NCBI GenBank assembly: GCA_025769875.1
Contig: JAGFNK010000240.1
Span: forward strand, 1-64,000
DNA from: Russula earlei
Lineage: Eukaryota; Basidiomycota; Agaricomycetes; Russulales; Russulaceae
Direction of reading: 5' to 3'
Length of the DNA stretch: 64,000 bases
Shown: one piece after another, positions 55,020 to 64,000 of the stretch
How positions within the stretch are numbered: position 1 is the stretch's first letter
Layout: every line of letters begins with the position of its first letter
Program-made: the position numbers and the translations under genes
Notes under the pieces: generated by a model
What the model was told of the DNA's origin: nothing
The model's database searches: none
What the model saw: only the letters and a program-made list of their open reading frames with translations

Positions 55020-55833
55020 ATGGGTCGCCGTCCTGCTCGCTGCTACCGTTATTGCAAGAATAAGCCCTATCCGAAGTCGAGGTACAATCGTGGTGTCCCC
55101 GACTCCAAGGTGTGCTGGTCGTCAACGTGCTTGCTTACAGATCCACTGACCCCATTCCTCCCAAGATTCGTATCTTTGACCTCGGCCGGAAGCGTGCTTC
55201 GGTCGATGAGTTCCCGTTCTGTTGTCACCTCGTCTCGGACGAGTATGAGCAGCTCTCCAGTGAAGCGCTTGAAGCGGCTCGTATCTGCGCCAACAAATAT
55301 GTGACGAAGTCTGCTGGAAAAGACTCGTTCCACTTGAGAGTTCGTGTGCACCCCTTCCACGTGCTTCGCATCAACAAGATGTTGTCTTGTGCTGGCGCTG
55401 ATAGGCATGTCCATCATCACTATTTGAGAGCGAATTTGCAGTAACACTGTTGAATTAGGCTGCAGACCGGCATGCGTGGCGCATGGGGCAAGCCTTACGG
55501 CACTGTTGCTCGCGTCAACATCGGCCAGATCATCCTCTCCATTCGCTGCAAGGACTCCAACGCTGCCGTCATTCAAGAAGCTCTCCGTCGCGCCCGCTAC
55601 AAATTCCCAGGCCGTCAAAAGATTATTGTCTCGCGCAAGTGGGGCTTTACCAATGTCAACCGTGAGGATTATTTGAAGCTGAAGGAGGAGAAGCGTGTCC
55701 TTCAGTGGGTTTCTCTTTCTTCAAATTATTATTTTCATTCTCTGATTGTTTATACAGGGATGGCGCATACGTTCAGTTCATTCGCCCTAGGGGCCCACTG
55801 GAGAACAACCTCCGTGCACAACTAAAGGCATAA
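55020..55833 (+). CDS. RPL10: Large-subunit ribosomal protein uL16 (RPL10)
   Basis: Four exons (55020-55109, 55166-55404, 55459-55704, 55758-55833) give 216 residues in frame. Motifs: [112 protein letters not shown] and the end [16 protein letters not shown]. uL16 is one of the last proteins loaded on the 60S subunit and contacts the peptidyl-transferase centre. The second intron (55405-55458) has a GC donor (GCATGT), the others GT. The gene is intact and of normal family length. Confidence 0.96.
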
Positions 55834-56235
55834 TTGTTACTTGAATGTATTTACATTTCCTGCGAATGCCATGCGTTGGCTGTCGTTCTTCTGTCCGAAG
55901 TTACCTTACGCGCAACATGCCCTATATTCACTACATCATCCGATATCCATGGACGGTGGTTAGGGGAAACGGGGCAGAGATTGAACATCATATATGACCT
56001 AGACCGCGATCTCTGTATTGTAGTGAGGTGTGGGAATGGTATTCGCAACGGTGATGACATTGATCTTACGACACCGTAGCGTTTGTTTCCTCCTGCAAGC
56101 ATGACAGCCTGCCTCCGCTTTACACGCAGAGTGAGCATTGAGCGTAGCCTGAACAATTTCGACTCTGATTCCAAGGAAGGTCTGGAAGTCCTTTCTTGAC
56201 AATGGCGGTATGGTCTTTCTGTGTTTTCTTATTTA
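55834..56235. other. Intergenic region (0.4 kb)
   Basis: Between uL16 and the thioesterase gene, both plus. No domain-bearing frame. Confidence 0.4.
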
Positions 56236-57088
56236 ATGTTCAACCTTGGCTCCCTCCTGAACCAGGCCATGACGCACGATGTTTCCCCTCGGTATGTCGA
56301 CATCACCTGAGTCACAAGTCTGAGCAGTTCCGACCCTAAATCAGCTGAATATTTTGAGTGCCAGGCCTGGCGTTGTTGAAGCTTCACTTCGGATCGAGTC
56401 TTATAACGGTGAACTCTACATCCTCGGTGACTCCCCCACTGCTCACTTCGCCCTCCACATGTAAAGTAAACCGTGTCGGCGTACGTCACCAACACCCGGC
56501 ACTACTGATTCATCCACTGACTCAGACGGCTAGACGGTGCATGGCGGGCTCATTATGTCGCTCACCGATACCCTTGGGTCGCTCGCAGTGGCGAGCCAGG
56601 GCCAGTACATGACTGGCGTATCCACAGATATCTCAACGTCATTTGTGAAGCCAGCGGGGAAGCCCGGCGATGAGCTGAACATGACGGCAACGCTCACCGC
56701 GATGGGTACGTGCTTGGTACCTTGTCAGAACACCGGACTCGAATTTCATGTCTCCCTTTCAGGGAAGTCACTGGCGTATACTCGGGTCGATTTTATCAAC
56801 CCGGCGGGCCAGTTGGTTGCATACGGGAGTGGGTTCTGTCTTCAGTGTCGATTGTTGGATCACTAATAGAGCTTGGGAACAGCCCATACGAAGTACGTTG
56901 GCAAGTCAATTGGGCATGCGGTGCGCGCCCATTCGTAGTGTTTCCCGTGCCCTTTGTTGACCTTCTGACCTCAGGAAGATGTCAAATTCTCTCACGATGG
57001 CGAGAAGATCATCGATGGAGAAGACGTACACTGGATGTCGCCGCTGCGCACCCATACTACATTGGGACAGCCTGGGACTGCGCAATGA
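56236..57088 (+). CDS. Hotdog-fold acyl-CoA thioesterase (THEM2/ACOT13-like)
   Basis: Spliced reading: MFNLGSLLNQAMTHDVSPR, then PGVVEASLRIESYN, VNRVG, TVHGGLIMSLTDTLGSLAVA, GVSTDISTSFVKPAGKPGDE, GKSLAYTRVDFINPAGQLVA, HTKYVGKSIGHA and EDVKFSHDGEKIIDGED, with a stop at 57088. HGG followed by D in the long helix and GVSTDI are the hotdog thioesterase hallmarks; the family hydrolyses acyl-CoA in mitochondria or cytosol. The VNRVG piece is a 14-base microexon (56467-56480) between GTAAAG and GTACGT. The N-terminus is uncertain: ATG 56236 and ATG 56269 are in frame, and an exon further upstream is possible because most relatives are longer there. Confidence 0.8.
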
Positions 57089-59040
57089 CCAAGGCCTGTA
57101 CATAGAATAGAAGAGACCTACCTGTCTCCCTTTGCCCAATCTATCTACCTGACTTCAGACCACGCGTACAGGCGTTTCAACAATGTCGCTCCTCCCACCT
57201 GTATACAAAGGATCACCCTGTTGAAACCAAGAAAGCACGCTCCAAACCGCTCGTGTGATCGGATCTCCTTCGGTATTCCATTTCAAGAGGTTCAGTGTGG
57301 CAGGAACGAAATCGTCCTATCGTCGTCCAATCCTCGGCTGGGATCGCTCAGAGCCAACAGGATCATCTTCCCCGCGACAGATATTTCGCCGAGGTCCGTT
57401 GCATGTTCCCAACTCCGCTAGGGACATTACTTTCTTTCATGATCCAGACTATCATGATCCAGATGATTCGGTTCCCGCATACGTGAATGGCGGCACAGAC
57501 GTACGACCGTTGTCCCAACATGGCTTCCGGCCCTGTCAGTACCCTATGCCCTCTCATCTCGTTCTGCTTCTGTCAGCGATGCCGTGATAAGTGGGTCATG
57601 CAGGGTTTGACTCGGGGAAACGCGTTGCCTTCGTTATCATACCCCGTGACACTGTGGAAGTCCGTGATCCTTTCTAGGAGCGACAGACGGAACGGGCCGA
57701 CAGCATTGGTCCACTACGCTTGGTTCCTCGCAGTGGTCCAGGCAATACTGAGCTTTCTCGTCTGGGGTATGTTGTATTTCGATGCATAATGTCACTCACG
57801 TCCCTTCAGCACGCTGGAATTGTATGCTCATTCTCCTGGCCAACGTGATGTTACACCTTCAATTGAAATCACAGAAGCCATTGGCTTTATCACCTGTCTT
57901 GTACCCCTGTGCCATGATGCTCGCTTTCCGATGCATTCCCAAGCACATTGTCTCCGTTCTTTAATAACATCTGTCAGCAACAAGTTGTCTACGACTTGCC
58001 CAGCCTCCAGCTCCACGACACGAGGAAGTTGTCTTGTACGAAATGCCAAATTTCCGATCGATCCGTCTCCGGTCACCGTTGACACTGCCAGCAGAACTTG
58101 ATTCGGCATCACTGTAACGAGCTTCCCGCAGTGCGACCAACGTTTAAGTTTCGCGGTTGCTCTCAGCTACGCCGTCCGAAGCCGGAGGGCATCAATGACG
58201 GTCGACTGTTCTGTGTACCATCAACAGTCCCATCAAGCTTGATCTTTCGTTGCTCCAAGTGTCAACACCTTTCATGTATCGACCCTGAGCGATGCGAGGC
58301 TGAAGATTCTCGCGTCAAAATCCTGCTAGTTGCTATGGAGTTCCGACTGCATTAATCCGAATGACGGCGAATTTTGAGAGGATCAATGGCCCCCTGTCAA
58401 TGTGACATTCAGCGCGCTAACCACACACAATCCCCTCATGTTCTTGCATGAAGCCCCTTCGACGGTTTAACAGGAGGGTCCTCGATTTGGCAATGCAAGT
58501 ACAGTAACGACTCCTGGCCCCCGAGATGTGATGTGAGCCCTGTAATTGTCTCCCCCATTAGTGGTGAGCATGGACAAGGCGACCAACTGTGCTCTGCCAT
58601 TGTTAGGGGTTTGGGGCGCAAATTCAATGAAGTCCATTGGCCGTGATGTTCTAGACGGGGCGGAACAAAGCACGATGGTCTCCGTTTCCGTGCCTGGGTC
58701 CCTAGGCCGACGTTTCTCGTTATCCCATGGACATGCCTTTGCCGTCTTATCGATCCCGACTGCGCACCTCACGTTCTCAAACACCCTAGTATGTTATATG
58801 TTGGAATCTAACGGGAAACCTCGGACGGAACAGAAATGGCGAAATGAGCGGCAAATGTGTCCTTGCGTGTAATCTTTATCGCATTCGTTGTTGCGAATCG
58901 CGTAATGCCCCCGCGCCTCCTTTCTTTTCTGAGGTGAACATGGTGCTAGGTGCAAATTATCTCACGATGAGTACATCCTGGGACCATGTAGTTTGAATTG
59001 TCTTGAACGAAGCACCAAGGGGAATGATGTATGTTACATG
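57089..59040. other. Intergenic region (1.95 kb) without a recognisable gene
   Basis: Open frames at about 57255-57587, 57487-57789, 57820-58101 and 58546-58872 (plus) have mixed protein-like texture, the second with a hydrophobic end (HYAWFLAVVQAILSFLVWG). I could not link them into a gene with start, splice sites and domain. A divergent or decayed gene is possible. Confidence 0.4.
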
Positions 59041-59718
59041 TCAAGGAAGAGCTCGCCGTCTACCACTCTGGATATCCCACTCCTCCCGTACTATGCCCAT
59101 GCAGATGATATTTCTGGGTTGGCTACTACTCCGGGACCCCTGCTTTCTCGTCCCCTCGTCAATGAATCCGCTACCGTTTCATGATTAGCACGACTACCAC
59201 GTTCACCGACCATTGAAGATATTGACTCACATTTTTCTGTACATTCTTAAGGCGGGTATGTTGTCTTCCAACACAGTCAATGATATACGCCGCAACCCAA
59301 ATTCACGGAAACCATATGTGATTACCCAGTGCATAACCTCCGTCCCAAAACCGCGTCCTCGATACCCCGCGCTTAACGCGATGCTTATTGCAGCATCGTG
59401 TTCGGGTTGCGGATTGAAACTGAGGCTGACATGGCCCAAAAACTCGCGTTTCTCTTTGTCCTCGACTACCAAAAAGAAGATAGAGCCCTTGGATATCGAT
59501 TGTATTGTCGTCTGTAGAAGCTGTTCTGTTCGTAGTGGGGAAAGGTCCTCGACGAAAGACGAGCGTTGGACAACGGGGTCGTTCCACAGATTCAAGAACG
59601 CCCTCTCATCGGTCGGCGCATAACGTCGCAAGATGGTGCGACTGGTCTCCCATGGAAGACTCGGATACGAGTACGTCGAGACGTGCGTTGGCATTCCGCC
59701 GACGAGTGAACTGGACAT
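59041..59718 (-). CDS. GNAT-family N-acetyltransferase (RimJ/RimL type)
   Basis: Two exons (59718-59231 and 59170-59041) separated by a 60 bp intron give 205 residues. Start MSSSLVGGMPTHVSTYSY, then TILRRYAPTDERAFLNLWND, FFLVVEDKEKREFLGHVSL, the acetyl-CoA loop SAGYRGRGFGTEVMHWVI (RGxGxGT-type), GLRRISLTVLEDNIPALRMY and RK spliced to IGFIDEGTRK, ending RRRALP. The layout matches acetyltransferases that modify amino groups of small molecules or protein N-termini; the substrate cannot be told from sequence. The C-terminal part after GFIDEG has an Arg/Ser-rich stretch (KQGSRSSSQPR) in place of the more usual LWxNGxW motif. Intact. Confidence 0.88.
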
Positions 59719-60107
59719 TTTTGAAGAGATCCTGGGGGTCAGACTTCCACCTTGCCGAGACGTTCACGTCCCCCCCTCCTCCTTATATCTGAGACGGGCG
59801 CAACGTGTATGAATGAAAGGGAAGGGACCAGCACGAGACCGGGAAGTTGGATCCGGCTTTGGGCACGCGTGCCCTCGCCAAAGTGCTGCGGTGCGGGGCT
59901 TCGTTTTTTCCGCAGTCGCCAACGTATGCCCACCCTATTCCTTTGCGGGCTGGACTTGGTACCGCATCATCATGCAGAGGCTTGTAAGCCGGCGCTTGCC
60001 TCATCGTGGGACGTGATCATTGTCGTCTGATCCGAGTCAGTCAGTCGGTGGCATCGCACGACAGCAGTCACATTCCGCCTCTCATCTCAGCAGCGACCAC
60101 AGTCATG
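59719..60107. other. Short intergenic region before the long-TIR element
   Basis: Upstream of the GNAT gene; likely holds its promoter. No gene seen up to the left end of the element. Confidence 0.4.
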
Positions 60108-60518
60108 TTATTGCCGTTTTCAGCGCACTTGGCGGAGCTTGAATTCCACCCAAATCGGCGCAGAAACCCCCTCAAACATGCGGGATGAATATCTCCCTCA
60201 AAACAGCTTCAATTCATATGAAAATTATTGTCCCTGAATCGCCTGAATGAGGGCTAGGCAGCCCCATTGTTTTCATGAGATTTGAGTGAGAATTGGTGGA
60301 GCTGGACTCAAGCCACCTCCACATGTGTATTAGATGAATTACAACTCAAAATCATGGTCTATATCTATTCTTTTTCCCTCATGTTGTACCCATGGGCTGT
60401 CTTGAGGCAGCCCCATAGTTTTTTTGACTCAAGTGTTGTGGTGTGCAACATTGTTTTCAGTGTGATTGGAGTGACGGCCAGCCACTCATTGCCCCTCTTA
60501 CCTCTCCATTGTGACCAT
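60108..60518. repeat. Left terminal inverted repeat of copy B
   Basis: Reverse complement of 62365-62777 with scattered mismatches through to the GGCCAGCCACTCAT block (about 60476-60489); similarity fades after 60518. Confidence 0.88.
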
Positions 60519-60535
60519 ACACATACCCTGCGCCC

Positions 60536-62231
60536 ATGCCCGCTCCAGCCTCCGTCCCTACATCGTGCACCATCGCCTCCGCCTCGCCTGCCTTGCCCAT
60601 CGTCCCTGCGGTTCCCACCTCGTCCGCCGTTCCCGTCACCTCGTTCACCGCCGCCATCCTCGACTCGCCAGCCATCATCGCCTCGGCTCCACCTGCCCTC
60701 GCCGTCCCAGCATCGCCCGCATTCGCCATCGTCGCCACCTGCCCTCGCCGTCCCAGCATCGCCCGCATTCGCCATCGTCGCCACCTCGTCTGTCCCCGCT
60801 GCCGTAGCCTCAGCCGTGACATCGCCTATCGCCACTGTCCCCGTCTTAGCCCAACCAGCTCCCGCGCCCTCAGTGTCGCCTGCTATGGCCACTGTCTCAG
60901 CTCCATGCACAACCACCATCTCAACCTCGCCCACCGACGTTTTAGCGCCGCCCGCCACTTCAGCCCTCGCAGCCTCGTCTGCCACCCCCGCCTTCGTCTC
61001 ATCCGCTCCCGCGCCCTCAGTCGTCTCGTCGCCCTCAGTCTCGTCCGTCGCCTCGTCCGTTGCCACAGTAGCCTCAGTCGTGCCAGCCGCCGACTTCGCA
61101 TCAGTCTCCGTCTTAGCCTCGCCCGTACTCGTCAGTTCAGCCCAGTCTGTCATAGCACCAGCATCGCCAGCCGCCGCCGTCTCCACCCTGCCCTCAGCCT
61201 CAGCCTTCTCAGTCTCAGCCGCCGCCACCGCGCCCCTAGTTTTGCCAGCCGTCTCCGTCGCCCCAGCTTCAGATCAGTGAACCGCCGCCACCGCGCTCTT
61301 AGCCTTGCCAGCCGCCTTAGTCTCGTCAGCCGCCACCGTAGCCTCAGCCTCAGCCACCGACGTCTTAGCGCCACACGCCGCCGTCTCCACCACCGTCTCA
61401 CAAGCCACCGCCGCCACGCCCTTGTCAGCCACCGCCGCCGTCGCCCCTGCGTCGCCCTCAGTCGTCGCCTCCGCCCCGTCCGCCTCCACCGTCGCACCAG
61501 CTCAGTCCGCCGCCACCTTCTCAGTCTCAGCCTCAGTCTTCTCAGTCTCAGCCGCCGCTTTAGTAGTTTCGCGCGACACCAGCACCGCCGCACCGTCGCA
61601 ACCCCTCGCCACCAGCACCACCCCAGAAGACCAAGAAGGCCTCGGCCACGAACTTAGCCACGACACGCCACAACAGGAGCAGAAGCCGCCGTCGCAGGAG
61701 AAGCAGTCGCGGACGCCAACAGCACACCGCACGCCGCCTCCCACATCGCCTCCCCATCCGTTCGCGCGCTCTCGCCCACGTCTGCTGCCGACACCTGCAG
61801 TGGAGACGACCCCGCCACCGCCGCCGCAAGACGACAGATCCCACCCCCGCGCAAGCCGCCCCACGCATCCTCTTTCTCGAGTCCTCGCCACCTACGTCTC
61901 TATCTACGAACTCACGCTCACCGCCTACGCCTTCGCTCCTCGTCCACGCCTGCTGCCACCACCTGCAATGGAGACGACCACGCCGCCACCGCCACAAGAC
62001 AACACCACCACCACGCAGCCGCCATCTCGTCACCGCCGCCCTCGTCTCCATCGCCTCCGTTTCCCATCGCCCTCGCCTCTTCCGTCATCGCCATCGCCGA
62101 TCGCCGCCTTCGCGTCTTCCGCAGCACAAGCAGCCGCGACCGCCGCACGCGCCCATGCACGCCTCGGCACACTAGACGCGTTCGCGTCTCAAGCCTTTCA
62201 CGACCGCCTCAACCGTCTCAACCAGTCTTGA
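60536..62231 (+). pseudogene. Ala/Pro/Ser-rich element protein, frameshifted
   Basis: From ATG 60536 (MPAPASVPTSCTIASASPAL) the product is low-complexity and rich in Ala, Pro, Ser and Val. A 46-bp tandem duplication (60694-60785) shifts the frame; the Ala-rich reading resumes in another frame (SSVPAAVASAVTSPIATVP) to a stop at 61280, and again in the same style from 61305 (MPAALVSSAATVASASATDV) to 62231. The last part is less repetitive and ends FASQAFHDRLNRLNQS. The first 60 residues align with the relic in copy A, including PTSS...AVI/AII-A-APPAL. Function unknown; the copy A counterpart places a gag-like stretch before this region. Confidence 0.5.
60694..60785. repeat. 46-bp perfect tandem duplication
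   Basis: Units 60694-60739 and 60740-60785 are identical, beginning TGCCCTCGCCGTCCCAGCAT. 46 is not a multiple of three, so the duplication breaks the element's reading frame. Confidence 0.95.
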
Positions 62232-62364
62232 TTCATTTTCATGCCATTCATCTCTAGTACCTCTCTCCTGTATATAAAAACACCCTAGCTACTCTGTAGT
62301 AGAAAGAGTTCAGAATAGGACCCCTCTTTGCAACCCACTCCTCTCTGTCTGTGAAAAACAAGAA

Positions 62365-62777
62365 GGATGGTCAGAATCGAGAGGCGAGAGGGGTGATGAG
62401 TGGCTGGCCGCGACTCCAATTGCACTGGAAACAACGTTGCACACCACAACACTTGAGTCAAAAACACTATGGGGCTGCCTCAAGACAGCCCATGGGTACA
62501 ACATGAGGGAAAAATAATAGATATAGACCATGATTTTGAGTTGTAATTCATCTAATACACATGTGGAGGTGGCTTGAGTCCAGCTCCACCAATTCTCACT
62601 CAAATCTCATGAAAACAATGGGGCTGCCTAGCCCTCATTCAGGCGATTCAGGGACAATAATTTTCATATGAATTGAAGCTGTTTTGAGGGAGATATTCAT
62701 CCCGCATGTTTGAGGGGGTTTCTGCGCCGATTTGGGTGGAATTCAAGCTCCGCCAAGTGCGCTGAAAACGGCAATAA
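62365..62777. repeat. Right terminal inverted repeat of copy B
   Basis: Reverse complement of 60108-60518 and direct match to 1048-1457; ends GGCAATAA. Confidence 0.88.
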
Positions 62778-63007
62778 TGCGCAGCGGCCGATTACTGTCC
62801 GTTTGGCTTACTCGAGGCTTCACTATCGATTCTATTATGTGAATGATGAGAGAGCCACAGTACAATTAATATTCATCGCTCTAACCAACGTATATGGTAC
62901 ATTGATACATGGGAACTTGAAGCAGATATTTTAAGGTATGAAAGTGGGGGTATCGTTTTCGAGCGAGTGCGACAACACGATCAAGGAAAGAAAGGACACG
63001 TCTCACG

Positions 63008-63560
63008 TCATGGACTCGGGGTTCCGTGAGCCGCTCGTACACTTGCGATAAAGTCGAGGAAGATGCGAGCGTCGTTTTCGAGAGACGTGTCCGACGCGCC
63101 GGAGCTATCCTCGCGCACAAAGGCGTCTGGGGTCTGTGCTCTTGGAAAAGGTTCGTGTTCCTCCTGCTTGACGTGTGTGATGCTCAGGTTGGACGGCCGC
63201 AGAGGCGTGTGCGTCGTTCTCGAGGGCTTCAAAGCTTTCTCCACATTCGCCATCTTCTGCCGTTGATTTGAGAACCAATGGTGTATCTTCTCGTAGGACC
63301 TTGGCGGAATCAGACGCGTCCGAATACGAAGGAAGAGGGGCACATACTTGCCAATGAGCTGCGCAAGGCGCTCCTTCTCAGCCCGTTCAGGGCCACCGAT
63401 TGAGCCGGAAAGAGGCCAGCAGCAATCCTAGCTCATCCTTCGTCATGCAGACCGTACGAGGGTCTCTTGGGGGTAGGATGGCCTGCTTTGCGACTGTTGA
63501 GGCTTGACGCTTTAAATCGGAGTGGATGACGATTTTTTTGTGGGATTGCAGCTTGACCAT
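63008..63560 (-). pseudogene. Small homeodomain protein gene with a single-base insertion
   Basis: Start MVKLQSHKKIVIHSDLKRQA (63560); helix 1 MTKDELGLLLASFRLNRWP; helix 2 ERAEKERLAQLIGK; a 48 bp intron (63300-63347, GTATGT to CAAG); then helix 3 SYEKIHHWFSNQRQKM with the invariant WFxNxR. A tail of about 75 residues ends AAHGTPSP. Between RWP and ERAEKER an extra base (63389, A on plus) moves the frame and creates an early stop; without it the domain is complete at about 165 residues. It lies 230 bp beyond the right end of the long-TIR element. WFSNQRQK resembles homeodomains of basidiomycete regulators, but there is too little to assign a mating-type or developmental role. Error in the sequence is as likely as true decay. 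Confidence 0.7.
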
Positions 63561-64000
63561 GGTGCGGGGATGATAGATAAGGCTGGACAGGGATTAGGAG
63601 GATATTGATAGGGATAGGTTCCTCGGGAGGTACTCTAGTGGTGGCACCTATATACATTCGATGTGTGGTGGTGGCATCCACATTCAAGCTCATATGCCAC
63701 AAAAGGTTCAAAACCGTGGCTGGAGACCACAGGCACAGACCTCCATGCACGGGCCAGACAGACACAACGCGGAGAACTTTTATTGTCTCATCTCGACCAC
63801 CTTCCTTTTCTTTTCCAAGTGCCGAGTGTCATTGACTCACTCAGTGCTGGACCCTCGTCTGGGCGTGTACTCAGATATACAAAGATGATTTCAAAATCCG
63901 ACTGAAACATATTCATATTTGACCATCGTAGGTGAACCCACACGGGCATTCCTGCCACATGTAAGTTGTGCATGAGATGCCATCAACTTCAGGGGCTCTA
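63561..64000. other. Right edge of the window, no recognisable gene
   Basis: Upstream region of the homeodomain gene. Open frames are short and overlapping without domains. Confidence 0.4.

Larger units (their letters stand above)
60108..62777. mobile_element. Complete long-TIR transposable element (copy B), 2,670 bp
   Basis: It is bounded by inverted repeats of about 411 and 413 bp starting TTATTGCCG and ending CGGCAATAA. The interior is GC-rich and codes for an Ala/Pro/Ser/Val-rich protein on plus. No transposase motif is visible, so this may be a non-autonomous or derived element. Immediate flanks share only TG (60106-60107 and 62778-62779), so the target duplication is unclear. The same family is present, inverted, at the left edge of the window (1-1457), about 59 kb away. 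Confidence 0.8.

Noticed and set aside
60365..61593. Long minus-strand Ala/Thr/Glu-rich or Arg-rich frames
   Set aside because: GC-skewed codon repeats make all frames open here; similarity to copy A and the ATG next to the terminal repeat favour the plus strand.
1..64000. CRISPR arrays, bacterial-type operons, ribosome binding sites, riboswitches
   Set aside because: The sequence is clearly eukaryotic with spliceosomal introns; no regularly spaced direct repeats were seen.

Overview
The window looks like nuclear DNA of an agaricomycete basidiomycete. About twenty protein-coding genes are split by many short introns (mostly 48-60 bp), gene spacing is tight, and the proteins include basidiomycete-type Zn2Cys6 factors, a Nud1/Cdc11 scaffold, a Cep57-like pole protein and divergent septin-like GTPases. 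All assignments come from reading translations and splice sites by eye; no database was searched. Frame sums were checked exon by exon for the KN factor, DHR2, eS19, uL16, chorismate mutase, both septin-like genes and parts of the Nud1 and ILV3 genes.

Layout. 1-5.2 kb is AT-richer, decayed transposon DNA: the end of a long-TIR element with a gag-like relic (1-1457), then a broken two-gene PIF/Harbinger element. 6.5-15.4 kb holds a KN homeodomain factor and an LRR septation-network scaffold, both on minus. 15.6-29.3 kb holds a DHR2-type DEAH helicase, KGD1, a Cep57-like protein (minus) and BMS1. 30.4-39.4 kb holds an F-box protein, ribosomal protein eS19, two uncharacterised genes, RIO1 and ILV3 with a small TA-flanked MITE inside an intron. 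40.3-48.5 kb is a local family cluster: a Zn2Cys6 factor, a gene reading in frame from a septin-like GTPase into two Zn2Cys6 clusters, and a second septin-like gene. 49-59.7 kb holds chorismate mutase, a DHHC palmitoyltransferase, a PSMD9/Nas2 chaperone, uL16 (RPL10), a hotdog thioesterase and a GNAT acetyltransferase. 60.1-62.8 kb is a complete long-TIR element of the same family as the one at the left edge. The window ends with a frameshifted homeodomain gene.

Themes. Five genes serve ribosome production (DHR2, BMS1, eS19, RIO1, uL16). Two encode likely spindle-pole or septation-network proteins (Nud1/Cdc11-like, Cep57-like). Metabolic genes are mitochondrial (KGD1, ILV3) or shikimate-pathway (chorismate mutase). 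Several otherwise well-conserved genes carry single-base insertions or an in-frame stop, which may be sequence errors or real lesions.

The strongest candidate for something new is the predicted 847-residue septin-like GTPase / double zinc-cluster protein at 43.1-46.0 kb.
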